Assembly: GCF_000621745.1 (NCBI RefSeq)
Contig: NZ_JHXK01000011.1
Coordinates: 124,001-188,000 of the forward strand
Reading direction: 5' to 3'
Length of the DNA stretch: 64,000 nt
Origin: Clostridium beijerinckii HUN142
GTDB taxonomy: Bacteria; Bacillota; Clostridia; Clostridiales; Clostridiaceae
The notes under the pieces were generated by a model. That model saw only the letters and a list, made by a program, of their open reading frames with translations, was not told where the DNA came from and did not search any database. Each line of letters opens with the position of its first letter. The first letter of the stretch is position 1. The position numbers and the translations under genes are program-made. Positions 45,130-54,308 of this stretch are shown one piece after another.

Positions 45130-46158
45130 ATGAGTTTTGTAAATGTAAGAAAAATACCATCTCCAGAGGAAATAAAGGAAATTACTCCTCTAGCTGATAA
45201 TCTAAAAAGGATTAAATCAGAAAGAGATGAAGAAATTAAGCAAATATTTTCAGGCAATAGTGATAAGTTTGTAGTTATAATAGGACCTTGCTCAGCAGAT
45301 GATGAAAATTCTGTTTGCGACTATGTTAACAGACTTGCAAAAGTAAATGAAAAAGTTAAAGATAAGCTTTTTATTGTTCCTAGAATTTATACAAATAAGC
45401 CTAGAACTACTGGTGAGGGATACAAAGGAATGTTTCATCAACCAGATCCTGAAAAATCACCTAATATTCTTGAAGGATTGATTTCAATCAGAAAGATGTT
45501 TATTCGCGCTATAGAAGAATCGGGTTTAACTCCAGCAGATGAAATGCTTTATCCTTCGAATTATATGTACTGTGATGATTTACTTACTTACGTAGCTATT
45601 GGAGCAAGAAGCGTTGAAAATCAACAGCATAGACTTACAGCCAGTGGTATTGATGTACCCGTTGGTATGAAAAATCCAACAAGTGGAGACTTATCAGTAA
45701 TGTTTAACTCAATCCAAGCGGCTCATGCAAAACATAACTTTTTATATAGGCACAATGAAGTAAATACTACTGGTAATCCTTATGCGCATGCAATTATGCG
45801 TGGTTCAGTTAATAAGCATGGGAATAATATTCCTAATTATCACTACGAAGATTTAATGAGAGTTTCTGAACTATATGGAGAATGTAACTTTCCATATCCG
45901 GCAGTAATTGTTGATGCAAATCATGCTAACTCTATGAAGAAATTTGCTGAACAACCCCGTATAGTTAAAGAAATCCTCTATAGCAGAGGATATAATAATG
46001 ATTTAAAAAAATTAGTTAAGGGTGTTATGATTGAAAGTTACATAGAAGAAGGATCTCAAAAAATTGATGAACATATTTATGGTAAATCAATTACTGACCC
46101 TTGCTTAGGTTGGGCTGCTACTGAGCAACTACTTTACTATATTGCAGAACAAGTTTAA
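45130..46158 (+). CDS. 3-deoxy-7-phosphoheptulonate (DAHP) synthase, class I AroFGH type
   Basis: A 342-residue enzyme that condenses phosphoenolpyruvate and erythrose 4-phosphate, the first step of aromatic amino-acid synthesis. VVIIGPCSADDENS, FIVPRIYTNKPRTTGEGYKG, GARSVENQQHR and VDANHANSMKK are the type I alpha signature blocks holding substrate and metal ligands. The N-terminal extension matches feedback-regulated enterobacterial types. No other shikimate gene is adjacent. The ribosome site is AAGGGGGC. Confidence 0.95.
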   Translation: MSFVNVRKIPSPEEIKEITPLADNLKRIKSERDEEIKQIFSGNSDKFVVIIGPCSADDENSVCDYVNRLAKVNEKVKDKLFIVPRIYTNKPRTTGEGYKGMFHQPDPEKSPNILEGLISIRKMFIRAIEESGLTPADEMLYPSNYMYCDDLLTYVAIGARSVENQQHRLTASGIDVPVGMKNPTSGDLSVMFNSIQAAHAKHNFLYRHNEVNTTGNPYAHAIMRGSVNKHGNNIPNYHYEDLMRVSELYGECNFPYPAVIVDANHANSMKKFAEQPRIVKEILYSRGYNNDLKKLVKGVMIESYIEEGSQKIDEHIYGKSITDPCLGWAATEQLLYYIAEQV

Positions 46159-46173
46159 TACAATATGGTAATT

Positions 46174-46225
46174 AAATAGTACCAAGTCAGTATGATAAAA
46201 TTTTTATACTGACTTGGCACTATTT
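46174..46225 (+). terminator. Strong hairpin after the DAHP synthase gene
   Basis: Arms from 46174 and to 46225 pair over about 20 bases, including CCAAGTCAGTAT with ATACTGACTTGG. No U-tract follows, so it may stabilise the mRNA 3' end rather than terminate alone. Confidence 0.6.
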
Positions 46226-46341
46226 AGTGCTAATTATATGTAATTAATTAAAAGTGTCGGCTTTAAATTTGGATTTTTATATATAGATCTTTAAATTCAA
46301 CTTTCTATTCACAGAAATAAAGAAGTAAATTAAGCATACAT

Positions 46342-46629
46342 TTATACTCTAATATCTTCTCTTTGTATATCTATTATTTCTGCATCTGTATTATTTTCTA
46401 TAAAAGTTATAACATTCTCCATAACAGAATCAGATTGAGCAGAATTTGCACATACTCCTGCAATACCTATAACTATTGTTTTATGTATATCTTGGTCACC
46501 AACTTCAGATACAGATATATTAAACTTATTTTTTAATTTTTGTATTATACTTTTTACAACCATCCGTTTCTCTTTTAACGAATGTACCCACGATGCCCTT
46601 AATATGACTTTCATAAATAAAATATTCAT
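46342..46629 (-). CDS. DUF503 (YlxP-like) protein
   Basis: A 95-residue protein of the DUF503 family, recognisable by the SLKEKRMVVKSIIQKLKNKFNISVSEVG block and ending in IIDIQREDIRV. Homologues often sit near translation or ribosome-maturation genes, and the role is unknown. It lies 26 bases downstream of the YhaM-type exoribonuclease gene, so the two are probably co-transcribed. Confidence 0.9.
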   Translation of the reverse strand: MNILFMKVILRASWVHSLKEKRMVVKSIIQKLKNKFNISVSEVGDQDIHKTIVIGIAGVCANSAQSDSVMENVITFIENNTDAEIIDIQREDIRV

Positions 46630-46655
46630 ATGCTACCCACGTTTCTTTTAGTTGA

Positions 46656-47558
46656 TTATAAATATAATTTAGTTTCAATTCTTCTATCGTATTCTGACCA
46701 ATTTCCCGGCTCTGTTATGTTCTTTATTCGAGAAATTTTATTCATTGTTGCATCTATTGAATCTGCATAGTTTATTATAAAAGATTCTTCCATTCTCATT
46801 TCTCTAGGTGAACCATATTCAAGTTTTCCATGATGCTGAACCACACATCCCTTTATCCTCATAATGAAATCCTCGCTATAATATGACGGATTTTTTATGA
46901 TTGCTTTCTCTATCATTTCTACACCAATGACGATATGTCCTTCCATTTCACCTCTAAGAGTATATTTAAATGGCCCATCATAAAATAGCTCGTAAATCTT
47001 CCCTATGTCATGCAATTTTGCAGCAAGTATGGCAATTTCTGTCCTTCTACAACCATATCTTTCACAAAGCATTAAAGTTAAATGCATAACATTTAATGTA
47101 TGTTCTGCAAGTCCTCCTATGTAATTATGATGCATCGATACTCCGCCTATACCTCTTTTAAATTTATCTACAAACTCTTCATCTTTAAAGAAATAATCAT
47201 TCAAAGCTTTAGCCTCTTTTGAAATTATATATTTACTTGTATAAAGCTCTATTTCTTCCATAATATCCTCAACAGGCCTATTTACTGTTGGAAGATAATC
47301 TGAAATGCTATAGTTTGTAATAATTTCATATTTTTTTACATCCAAAATTCCGTCTTTAATTCCCTCAGCTTCTAAAACTATTCCCTCTGTAATATCATCT
47401 TTTTTGTTGGGTAAATTTGCCTTTGTTTCTCCACTTTTATCAGCCAATATGCATACTATTTTTGCAGGATCTCTAAATAATATTTTCATGACCATTAATG
47501 ATATTTTTATATGTTCACCGCTTTTTACATCGCTTAAAAAATTCTCTTTTGTATTCAT
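46656..47558 (-). CDS. YhaM-type 3'-5' exoribonuclease (OB fold + HD domain)
   Basis: A 300-residue protein. An N-terminal OB-like nucleic-acid-binding part (about 10-95) precedes an HD phosphohydrolase domain whose metal ligands are in GGLAEHTLNV, AAKLHDIGKI and the later VQHHGKLEYGSP motif. This arrangement matches B. subtilis YhaM, a 3'-5' exonuclease on RNA and DNA. ATG 47558 follows TTGGAGGAAATA; the TTG start further upstream overlaps the ribosome site. It leads a short operon with a DUF503 gene. Confidence 0.88.
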   Translation of the reverse strand: MNTKENFLSDVKSGEHIKISLMVMKILFRDPAKIVCILADKSGETKANLPNKKDDITEGIVLEAEGIKDGILDVKKYEIITNYSISDYLPTVNRPVEDIMEEIELYTSKYIISKEAKALNDYFFKDEEFVDKFKRGIGGVSMHHNYIGGLAEHTLNVMHLTLMLCERYGCRRTEIAILAAKLHDIGKIYELFYDGPFKYTLRGEMEGHIVIGVEMIEKAIIKNPSYYSEDFIMRIKGCVVQHHGKLEYGSPREMRMEESFIINYADSIDATMNKISRIKNITEPGNWSEYDRRIETKLYL

Positions 47559-48010
47559 TATTTCCTCCAATTTTATTAGCTTATTTTATATACTGCTTCT
47601 AAGTTAAACATAGTATATGCAAAACAGTAACTTTATAATATTAAAAATTATATTTGCATCATCTTTCATTGTTTTATCTCTTAATTTTAAATCTAGCTTG
47701 CTCTTAATACTACATACTATCTACATTTTATAATATCAAATAAACTGTAAAAATGGGTGATTTTATAGAATTTTAGAAAAAAAAGGGGTATAATATTAAT
47801 GCATTTGTTTAATCAACTTTTGATATTAAAACAAATTTCTGATAAATTATAAATTTATATATATTTAGCCAAGCCTATATACATAGCTAATTATTTAAAC
47901 ATATGGAATAGTCACTTTTACTTACAAAATCGCTATTGAATAATATATTATCTATTAGTAAAAATCAGCTATGAGGTAAATTAATCTTTTAGCTATAATG
48001 GGAGGATAAC
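47559..48010. other. Divergent region before the DUF1638-like histidine kinase
   Basis: AT-rich DNA with a TATAAT near 47789 and the ribosome site GGGAGG just before 48011. No gene or clear structure seen. Confidence 0.4.
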
Positions 48011-49888
48011 ATGAAAACTAATTTGGGTATAGTAATTTGTGAAAATTTTATTGAAGAGATTGAATTTATAGTAAAGACGTATAATATAAAAGATGTTATG
48101 ATTGTCCCTTTTACTCCTACATGTTCGAAAACAATGAGCAAAAAAAATCGCTGCTTAATAGATACTATTAAGTTGTGTGAGCAAAAATGTGATAAAATTT
48201 TTATTATTATTGAGAATAATTGTTGCAGCTCTAACTTAGAAGATTTTATTAATAACAAAGAAAATTGCACACTCTATAAAACGGAACACTGCCTTAACTT
48301 ATTTATTAATAAAGATGTAGTTAATAATCTTTTAAATACAAATTCATATGTTATAACATCAGGCTGGCTTAAAAACATGGATAAAGATAATACTTCATTT
48401 ATTCTAGAAAAAAAAACCAATAGGCTTCTCCTATTAGATACAGGAATTTACGAGGACAGCACAAAAGAAATTCAAATACTAGCTAACAACTTAAATTTAC
48501 CTTACGATTCTTTTTTTGTCGGTTTAGATTTTTTTCATATGTTTATTGAAAAGATTATACTTGATTGGAAACTCGAATTAAAAAATAAGATAAAAATTAG
48601 CAATATAAAAATTCTCAGAGAAGAGAAATATAAAAAACTAAAAGACACTTATAAGTTAATTGAAAAGAAAAAGGGGCAACTCTTATACATATTAGACAGT
48701 ATTTATGAGGGAGTTTTTATTTTAGACACAAATTATAAAATACTTTTTGTGAATAAAGGCGTAGAAAAATTACTAAATATTAACAACTTTAAAAACATTC
48801 TGGGTAGAGACTTATTTGAAATCGGTATTGTTCATAAGGATTATCGCGATATTATACTTAATAGATTTGAAAAAGTGCTTAAGCATAATATATCGGTACC
48901 TATAATCGAAGAAAAAATGATTCAATTCGATGGAAATATCATTCCAGTAAATATATACTCTGGAGCTATTGAATATGAAGGCAACCCATGTATATTAAGT
49001 GTTATCCGAGATATTTCGGAACACAAAAAATCTGAAAATCTTAGATTAAAAATCCAAGAGCAAAGTAAATTGTTAGATAAAGCTGCAGAATATGATAAAC
49101 TTAAAACAGAATTCTTTGCAAATTTATCTCATGAATTTAGAACCCCACTAAACGTAATGCTTAGCACACTGCAGCTTCTAAATTTAATTGGAGCAAACAA
49201 AACTACTACAGATAGCAAAGACAAAATAAGCAAATACTATAATATTATGAAGCAAAACTGCTATAGGTTATTGAGGCTAGTAAATAATTTAATAGATATT
49301 ACTAAAATTGATGCTGAATATTTTAAACTCAGCTTAAAAAATGAAAATATTATATCTACTATAGAGGACATAACTTTGTCTGTAACTGAATACGCTAAAA
49401 ATAAAGGTTTAGATATTATTTTTGACACAAATGTTGAAGAAAAAATCATGGCTTGCGATGCAGATAAAATCGAAAGAATAATGCTTAATCTTCTTTCAAA
49501 TGCCATAAAGTTTACTTCTTCTGGAGGAAGCATATTTGTAAATATCATGGATAAAAAATCAAGCATAATAGTGTCTGTAAAAGATACCGGTGTTGGAATT
49601 CCTCCCGATAAACAATTATCTATTTTCAAAAGATTTGTTCAAGTAGATAAATCACTTTCGAGAAAAAGAGAAGGAAGCGGTATAGGACTTTCTCTTGTAA
49701 AATCCCTTGTTGAACTTCACGATGGTACAATTAAGATTAATAGTGAATATGGCAAAGGAAGCGAGTTTATAATAGAACTTCCCTTTAAAGTCCTGCCAGA
49801 AAGTGAAAATATTATATCAGATGAGGATTTAGCTAAAGAAAGTAATATTCAAAGGATAAAAATAGAGTTTTCTGACATATATGATTAA
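48011..49888 (+). CDS. Soluble histidine kinase with DUF1638-like sensor and PAS domain
   Basis: A 625-residue kinase without membrane helices. Residues 1-190 resemble DUF1638, a domain best known from methanogen proteins linked to methyl and corrinoid metabolism: LGIVICENFIEEIE, HCLNLFINKDVVNNLL, YVITSGWLKN and LLLLDTGIYED. It is rich in Cys. PAS follows (about 225-340), then HisKA with His near 373 in FFANLSHEFRTPLNV, and a complete HATPase (NLLSNAIKFTSSGG, VKDTGVGIPPDK, GSGIGLSLVKSL). No response regulator is adjacent, so it is an orphan kinase, possibly sporulation-like or redox-sensing. The DUF1638 assignment is from memory of the pattern. Confidence 0.8.
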   Translation: MKTNLGIVICENFIEEIEFIVKTYNIKDVMIVPFTPTCSKTMSKKNRCLIDTIKLCEQKCDKIFIIIENNCCSSNLEDFINNKENCTLYKTEHCLNLFINKDVVNNLLNTNSYVITSGWLKNMDKDNTSFILEKKTNRLLLLDTGIYEDSTKEIQILANNLNLPYDSFFVGLDFFHMFIEKIILDWKLELKNKIKISNIKILREEKYKKLKDTYKLIEKKKGQLLYILDSIYEGVFILDTNYKILFVNKGVEKLLNINNFKNILGRDLFEIGIVHKDYRDIILNRFEKVLKHNISVPIIEEKMIQFDGNIIPVNIYSGAIEYEGNPCILSVIRDISEHKKSENLRLKIQEQSKLLDKAAEYDKLKTEFFANLSHEFRTPLNVMLSTLQLLNLIGANKTTTDSKDKISKYYNIMKQNCYRLLRLVNNLIDITKIDAEYFKLSLKNENIISTIEDITLSVTEYAKNKGLDIIFDTNVEEKIMACDADKIERIMLNLLSNAIKFTSSGGSIFVNIMDKKSSIIVSVKDTGVGIPPDKQLSIFKRFVQVDKSLSRKREGSGIGLSLVKSLVELHDGTIKINSEYGKGSEFIIELPFKVLPESENIISDEDLAKESNIQRIKIEFSDIYD

Positions 49889-49968
49889 ATGTTTTAAATA
49901 TCAGTACATAAGGTAAATATTGGTACCCAAGACACCTTGTGTGCTGTAATGTTTAATATGGCTTTACT

Positions 49969-50964
49969 CTAATTTAATACTCTTCCTACATACTTCATAT
50001 TAGACCTGCTTAATCTGCTTATTTTAACAACATCTCCAGTTCTAGGCGCTTGAATATACATATCATCTCCTATATACATGCCTACGTGTGTAGATTCTGA
50101 TGGTTTATTAAACACCAAATCCCCTGGTTTAATTTCAGATATGCTAATTTTCTTTGCAAAACTCTGCTGATCCTGTGATATTCTAGGTACGTATATTCCT
50201 TGTGACTTAAAGACATATTGAATTAAACCTGAGCAATCAAATCCTGTTGGCGACTCTCCTCCCCATAAGTAAGGAACTTTCAAATATTTTTCAGCTTCTT
50301 CTATTAGCGACCTTGTCTGTCCCGTAATATCAGATGATAATGTCACCGGAATAGTTATTCCTGTATTACTACTCAGCAATATATTATTTTGTTTAATATA
50401 TTTTAAGAGTTTATCTTTTTGATCTTCTAATTCTATAACTTGACTTCTAATATCGTTTTCATTTTTTTGCAAGTCAGCTTTTTCTTTTTCTATCTCTTCC
50501 TTTACTTCTATGATTCTTTTTTCCGATTCTTTTGCTTCTAAAATTAGATTTTTATCATTCTCGCATATTTTATATATTAATGATGCCTTATTCATTGCTT
50601 CCAAAACATTACCTGAAGAAACTAGAGCATCTAGGTATTGAAGTGTTGTTGATTCAATACCTCCACTCAATTGTATTCCTCTTAATCTTTCTGCTAATTT
50701 CTTATCTTTTTCTTCTACGCTCTCCTTAGCTATCTTTAGGTGTTCCTCATTAGCTTTTATTTGATTTTCTTTTTGAAAAATTTCTTCTTTAAGCTTATTT
50801 AGCTTGTCTATATTATTATCAATTTTACTATCGCACTCCTGAATGTTTTGTATAGCTTGTTCGAGTGATAGTTCAGGTTCTGCAAAAGCTGGTAATTCAT
50901 TACTCATCATTGTCATAAAAAATAGTAAAGTTACTATCAATGCAATTTTACACCTAATTTTCAT
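49969..50964 (-). CDS. NlpC/P60 peptidoglycan endopeptidase with coiled-coil N-terminus
   Basis: A 331-residue secreted protein. Signal peptide at 1-26, then a long Glu/Lys coiled coil (about 30-205) like those of PcsB/CwlO-type hydrolases that FtsEX can regulate. The C-terminal NlpC/P60 domain (about 220-330) has the catalytic Cys in FDCSGLIQY and the His in THVGMYIGD. It cleaves stem-peptide bonds in the wall. ATG 50964 follows GGGGGAGG; the longer start at 50982 lies before that site. About 100-200 bases upstream is an unexplained GC-rich structured region. Confidence 0.92.
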   Translation of the reverse strand: MKIRCKIALIVTLLFFMTMMSNELPAFAEPELSLEQAIQNIQECDSKIDNNIDKLNKLKEEIFQKENQIKANEEHLKIAKESVEEKDKKLAERLRGIQLSGGIESTTLQYLDALVSSGNVLEAMNKASLIYKICENDKNLILEAKESEKRIIEVKEEIEKEKADLQKNENDIRSQVIELEDQKDKLLKYIKQNNILLSSNTGITIPVTLSSDITGQTRSLIEEAEKYLKVPYLWGGESPTGFDCSGLIQYVFKSQGIYVPRISQDQQSFAKKISISEIKPGDLVFNKPSESTHVGMYIGDDMYIQAPRTGDVVKISRLSRSNMKYVGRVLN

Positions 50965-51538
50965 CTTATCCTCCCCCGGCATCTACTAAATATAAATTTC
51001 AACATTCTAAAAACAAAATCTTAATATGTAAAGTTTTTTACTAATAATAACTACATAATTTATCTGATGTCTAACCACTGTTGCCCTCACTTTTCTTAGT
51101 GGAGGACAACAGTGGCTAAACCCTAGATAAATTCAACTAGGATTTAGCTGGCCCCCCACCTAAATCAAGTCTCACTTTATATTATATAGTTATGTAAAAA
51201 GTTATTTTACTTAATTCTCTTTTACATATATATATTAAATAACCATAACTTTTATTACTGATATTGTTACTAAAATATATTAATTTTTTGATCCATTTTA
51301 GAAGAAATTTGTATTAAATTTATTAATTATTAACATTTATCAAACCTTTATTACTATTAAGATAATATTAAAATTATTTTCGTAAATATCTTCAGAAAAT
51401 TGCCTATTAATTTACCAAATGGGAATTTATATGAAGATGCAGTTTTAGTATAAATGATTTATATTATTAGTATAGAGGTAATAAAAAATTAATATCCTCA
51501 AAACAATATAAATTATTTTTTAAACTGGAGGGATTATT
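50965..51538. other. Region between the NlpC/P60 gene and the 89-residue gene
   Basis: It contains the structured element at 51071-51169 and the ribosome site GGAGGG at 51527-51532. The rest (51190-51500) is AT-rich and without visible features. Confidence 0.45.
51071..51169. ncRNA. Candidate structured RNA or leader element (strand uncertain)
   Basis: Three interlocking stems lie in about 100 bases. CCACTGTTG pairs with CAACAGTGG (51075-51115) and an inner CCTC/GAGG; CTAAACCCTAG pairs with CTAGGATTTAG (51116-51147); and GATTTAG also pairs with the downstream CTAAATC around a CTGGCCCCCCAC loop (51141-51166). The last two stems exclude each other, as in attenuators. Read leftward it would be the 5' leader of the NlpC/P60 gene, preceded by TATAAT at about 51183-51188. 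Read rightward the C-rich loop resembles anti-Shine-Dalgarno seeds of Firmicute sRNAs. I match it to no known riboswitch. Confidence 0.4.
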
Positions 51539-51808
51539 ATGAACGGTAAAGCTATTAACAAATCTAGTTTCAAATTGGTAACCTATACAACCAATAAAAA
51601 CATTTCACTTACTAAGGTTTCCAAAGGTATGTCTAAAATTCTAATCTATGCATTTAAAATATGTAAGTCTGTTTTTAATTTACTTTTCAGTAATTTAGAA
51701 TATATGGATACCCAAAATACAGCACATTCTAGAGGTAGTGAGTACAATTACGATATAACTGATGCTACTGAACTTAAATTAATAGCATCAAGAAGAACAT
51801 TTTTATAA
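51539..51808 (+). CDS. Small basic protein of unknown function
   Basis: An 89-residue protein. The N-terminal half is basic with one moderately hydrophobic amphipathic stretch (ILIYAFKICKSVFNLLF); the C-terminal half is polar (NTAHSRGSEYNYDITDATELK). GGAGGG lies six bases before the ATG and a perfect 12-bp terminator follows, so it is very probably a real monocistronic gene. No family recognised; it could be a lineage-specific stress or spore protein. Confidence 0.65.
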   Translation: MNGKAINKSSFKLVTYTTNKNISLTKVSKGMSKILIYAFKICKSVFNLLFSNLEYMDTQNTAHSRGSEYNYDITDATELKLIASRRTFL

Positions 51809-51874
51809 TCAACACTGTTATAGTATGTACACTGCTTTATTATATAAAATTACTTTCACTACTATAATTGTTTA

Positions 51875-51936
51875 AAGAGCTACTTATGTACTTAAATGAA
51901 TTGTTATTTCACTTAAAAACCTAAGTAGCTCTTTTT
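51875..51936. terminator. Terminator of the 89-residue gene, shared with prs
   Basis: AAGAGCTACTTA (51875-51886) pairs perfectly with TAAGTAGCTCTT (51922-51933), followed by TTT rightward. The convergent prs-type gene ends 13 bases beyond. Confidence 0.82.
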
Positions 51937-51948
51937 CTTATAAAATAA

Positions 51949-53040
51949 TTACTTATTTAACAAGCTATGTATTATTCTTGTTGCATCCATGTATTTAGCA
52001 ATTGATCTTCCATAATTTAATCTATTGATAATCCTAGCACAAAGCTCTGACATATCAACGCTCCTAAACCATGCTGAGTCTTTTAATTCTTCTGGTATAT
52101 ATGTTAAATTAGTAGAATATATTCTTGTCAATAAACCTTCCTCATGAGCCTTATTAAACTTTTCAACGCCTTCTGTAAAGAAAGCAAAGGTTGCTGCAAC
52201 ATATATATTCTTAACATTTCTTTTCTTTAATTCCTTAGCTATATCAAGAACAGATTCTCCTGATGCTATCATATCATCAACTATTAAAACATCTTTATCT
52301 TCAACAGCTCTTCCCATATATTCGTGCTGAACAATAGGATTTTTTCCATTAACAATTGTAGAATGATCTCTTCTCTTGTAGAATAAGCCAACATCTACAC
52401 CTAAAGCACTTGAGTAATATATAGCCCTATCCATCGCTCCGGTATCAGGACTTATTACAAGCAGCTTTTCTTTATCTAATTCTAATGATTTCTCATTTGA
52501 TAAGATTCCTTTTACAATATCATATGTTGGATATACATTTTCGAAAGATAGTAAAGGAATAGCATTTTGAATATTAGGATCATGTACATCAAAAGTGATG
52601 ATTTCATCAACACCTAATCTTTCAAGTTCTTGAAGTGCTAACGCACAGTCTAAAGATTCTCTACCTTTACGTCTATGTTGTCTTGATTCGTATAAAAGAG
52701 GCATGATTACAGTTATTCTTGCTGCCTTACCTCTAATTGCTGCAACAGTTCTCTTTATATCTTGAAAATGTTCATCAGGACCCTTGTGATTTTCAATCCC
52801 AAACATCTTATATGTACAGCTATAGTTTCCAACATCACATAAAATATAAATGTCCTTTCCTCTAATAGATTCAGAAATTTTTACTTTTCCTTCCCCATTA
52901 GAAAATCGTATTTCATCAAGTGGCACTAAGAATGACTCAGTACAATTTCTGTTTTTTTGGATATACTTTTCTATAGCATTACCTAATTCTGAACAGCTTT
53001 CTAATGCTATAATTCCAAGTTCATGATTTAATTCACTCAT
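51949..53040 (-). CDS. prs: Ribose-phosphate pyrophosphokinase, long clostridial form
   Basis: A 363-residue PRPP synthetase, about 45 residues longer than the usual 315-320, with N-terminal and C-terminal extensions. YESRQHRRKGRESLDCALALQ, ITFDVHDPNIQNA and the PRPP loop VLIVDDMIASGES identify the fold and active site. It makes phosphoribosyl pyrophosphate from ribose 5-phosphate and ATP. It may be a second, diverged paralogue, since the standard prs usually lies beside glmU in clostridia; here it is monocistronic. GGGGAACGCAA precedes the ATG. Confidence 0.9.
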   Translation of the reverse strand: MSELNHELGIIALESCSELGNAIEKYIQKNRNCTESFLVPLDEIRFSNGEGKVKISESIRGKDIYILCDVGNYSCTYKMFGIENHKGPDEHFQDIKRTVAAIRGKAARITVIMPLLYESRQHRRKGRESLDCALALQELERLGVDEIITFDVHDPNIQNAIPLLSFENVYPTYDIVKGILSNEKSLELDKEKLLVISPDTGAMDRAIYYSSALGVDVGLFYKRRDHSTIVNGKNPIVQHEYMGRAVEDKDVLIVDDMIASGESVLDIAKELKKRNVKNIYVAATFAFFTEGVEKFNKAHEEGLLTRIYSTNLTYIPEELKDSAWFRSVDMSELCARIINRLNYGRSIAKYMDATRIIHSLLNK

Positions 53041-53366
53041 TTGCGTTCCCCTTTTTTAATTATTTTGTAAATTGGCTTATTATTATGAAAAAAACTCAAA
53101 CAATTAAAGTATACCTCAAAATTGGATATATATAAATATATTATTACAATTTTCAAGAAAATTTTATGATAATTTTAAAGTTAACCTTTTCAATTCCTGA
53201 TAAAATTCCATTTTAATATAATCATTGAGATAATTTTTCAAATTCGTAGATTCCTTTAACAATATTGTTAATAAATTTAAGCAACATTACATATATGTGC
53301 TACACTATTATAATAATACGATACTCATTATATCGAATATCAGTAAATAGTTTGATACTATATTAT
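53041..53366. other. Region between the PRPP synthetase and ABC ATPase genes
   Basis: AT-rich DNA. No permease gene, hairpin or convincing promoter is visible, although an ABC permease would be expected beside the ATPase. Confidence 0.4.
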
Positions 53367-54062
53367 TTAACAAAGCTGCTTTTCCCCAATAATTTCTCCA
53401 TCTTTTATAGTTAATATTCTTTGAGTTTCACTGGCCAAATTATTATCATGAGTAATTAACACTATAGTTCTTCCTTGTTTCTCGTGTATATTGTGAAATA
53501 AATTCATAACTGTTCTACCAGTTTCAGAATCAAGTGCTCCAGTTGGTTCATCCGCAAGTATAATATCTGGATCATTTGCTAATGCACGAGCAATTGCAAC
53601 TCTTTGTTTTTGGCCGCCTGACAACTCATTAGGCAGGTGCGTTAGCCTGTCTTCCATTCCAACTAGCCGCAATAATTCTTTTGCCCTATTTATTCTTGTT
53701 TTTCTATCCATTCCATAATAAAGCATTGGCAGTTCTACATTTTGAATAGAATTTGTTCTAGCTATTAAATTAGAAGTCTGAAATACAAATCCAATTTTCT
53801 TATTCCTAATCTCTGCTAACTTATTGTCATTTACTTTACCAATATCTATTCCATCAAGAATATACTTACCTGATGTTTGCCTATCAAGTACTCCTATAAT
53901 ATTCATTAATGTACTCTTACCAGATCCAGATGCACCAACAATAGCTATAAATTCACCTTTCTTAACATTAATATCAATATTCTTAAGGATATCTAATTGA
54001 TTTTCTTTGCCTATAAAAAAACTTTTAGTAATTTTATTCATTTCAATAATACTATTACCCAA
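53367..54062 (-). CDS. Orphan ABC transporter ATPase, MacB/LolD type
   Basis: A 231-residue ATPase with Walker A GASGSGKSTLMN, Q-loop FVFQTSNLIARTN, signature LSGGQKQRVAIARAL, Walker B IILADEPTGALD and switch His in VLITHDNN. The group powers MacB/FtsX-like permeases in lipoprotein, peptide or antibiotic export. The start is TTG at 54062, set by AGGAGGT six bases upstream. No permease is on either side, so its partner must be elsewhere, or it is a remnant of a larger operon. Confidence 0.9.
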   Translation of the reverse strand: MGNSIIEMNKITKSFFIGKENQLDILKNIDINVKKGEFIAIVGASGSGKSTLMNIIGVLDRQTSGKYILDGIDIGKVNDNKLAEIRNKKIGFVFQTSNLIARTNSIQNVELPMLYYGMDRKTRINRAKELLRLVGMEDRLTHLPNELSGGQKQRVAIARALANDPDIILADEPTGALDSETGRTVMNLFHNIHEKQGRTIVLITHDNNLASETQRILTIKDGEIIGEKQLC

Positions 54063-54308
54063 TCAGCTACCTCCTATATTTCATAAAAAATTGAAATATA
54101 ATAAATTTATCTATTAAAATTATTAATCTATGTTTTCAATTTCATATTATTGTCCCTTATAATATTTTGTTACTAATTTTGAAACTTTCTTAGGCTGCTA
54201 ATTTTAGAATATTTATTTTAAAACGTATTCATATAAAATAATAAGTAATAACAAATCGAAGTAAATTTAGCACTCAATTTATTATTACTTGTTGTATTAT
54301 TAATATTA

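Noticed and set aside
51095..51125. Cobalamin-riboswitch-like GCCACTGT
   Set aside because: The rest of the cobalamin aptamer is absent, so this is a chance match within the structured element.
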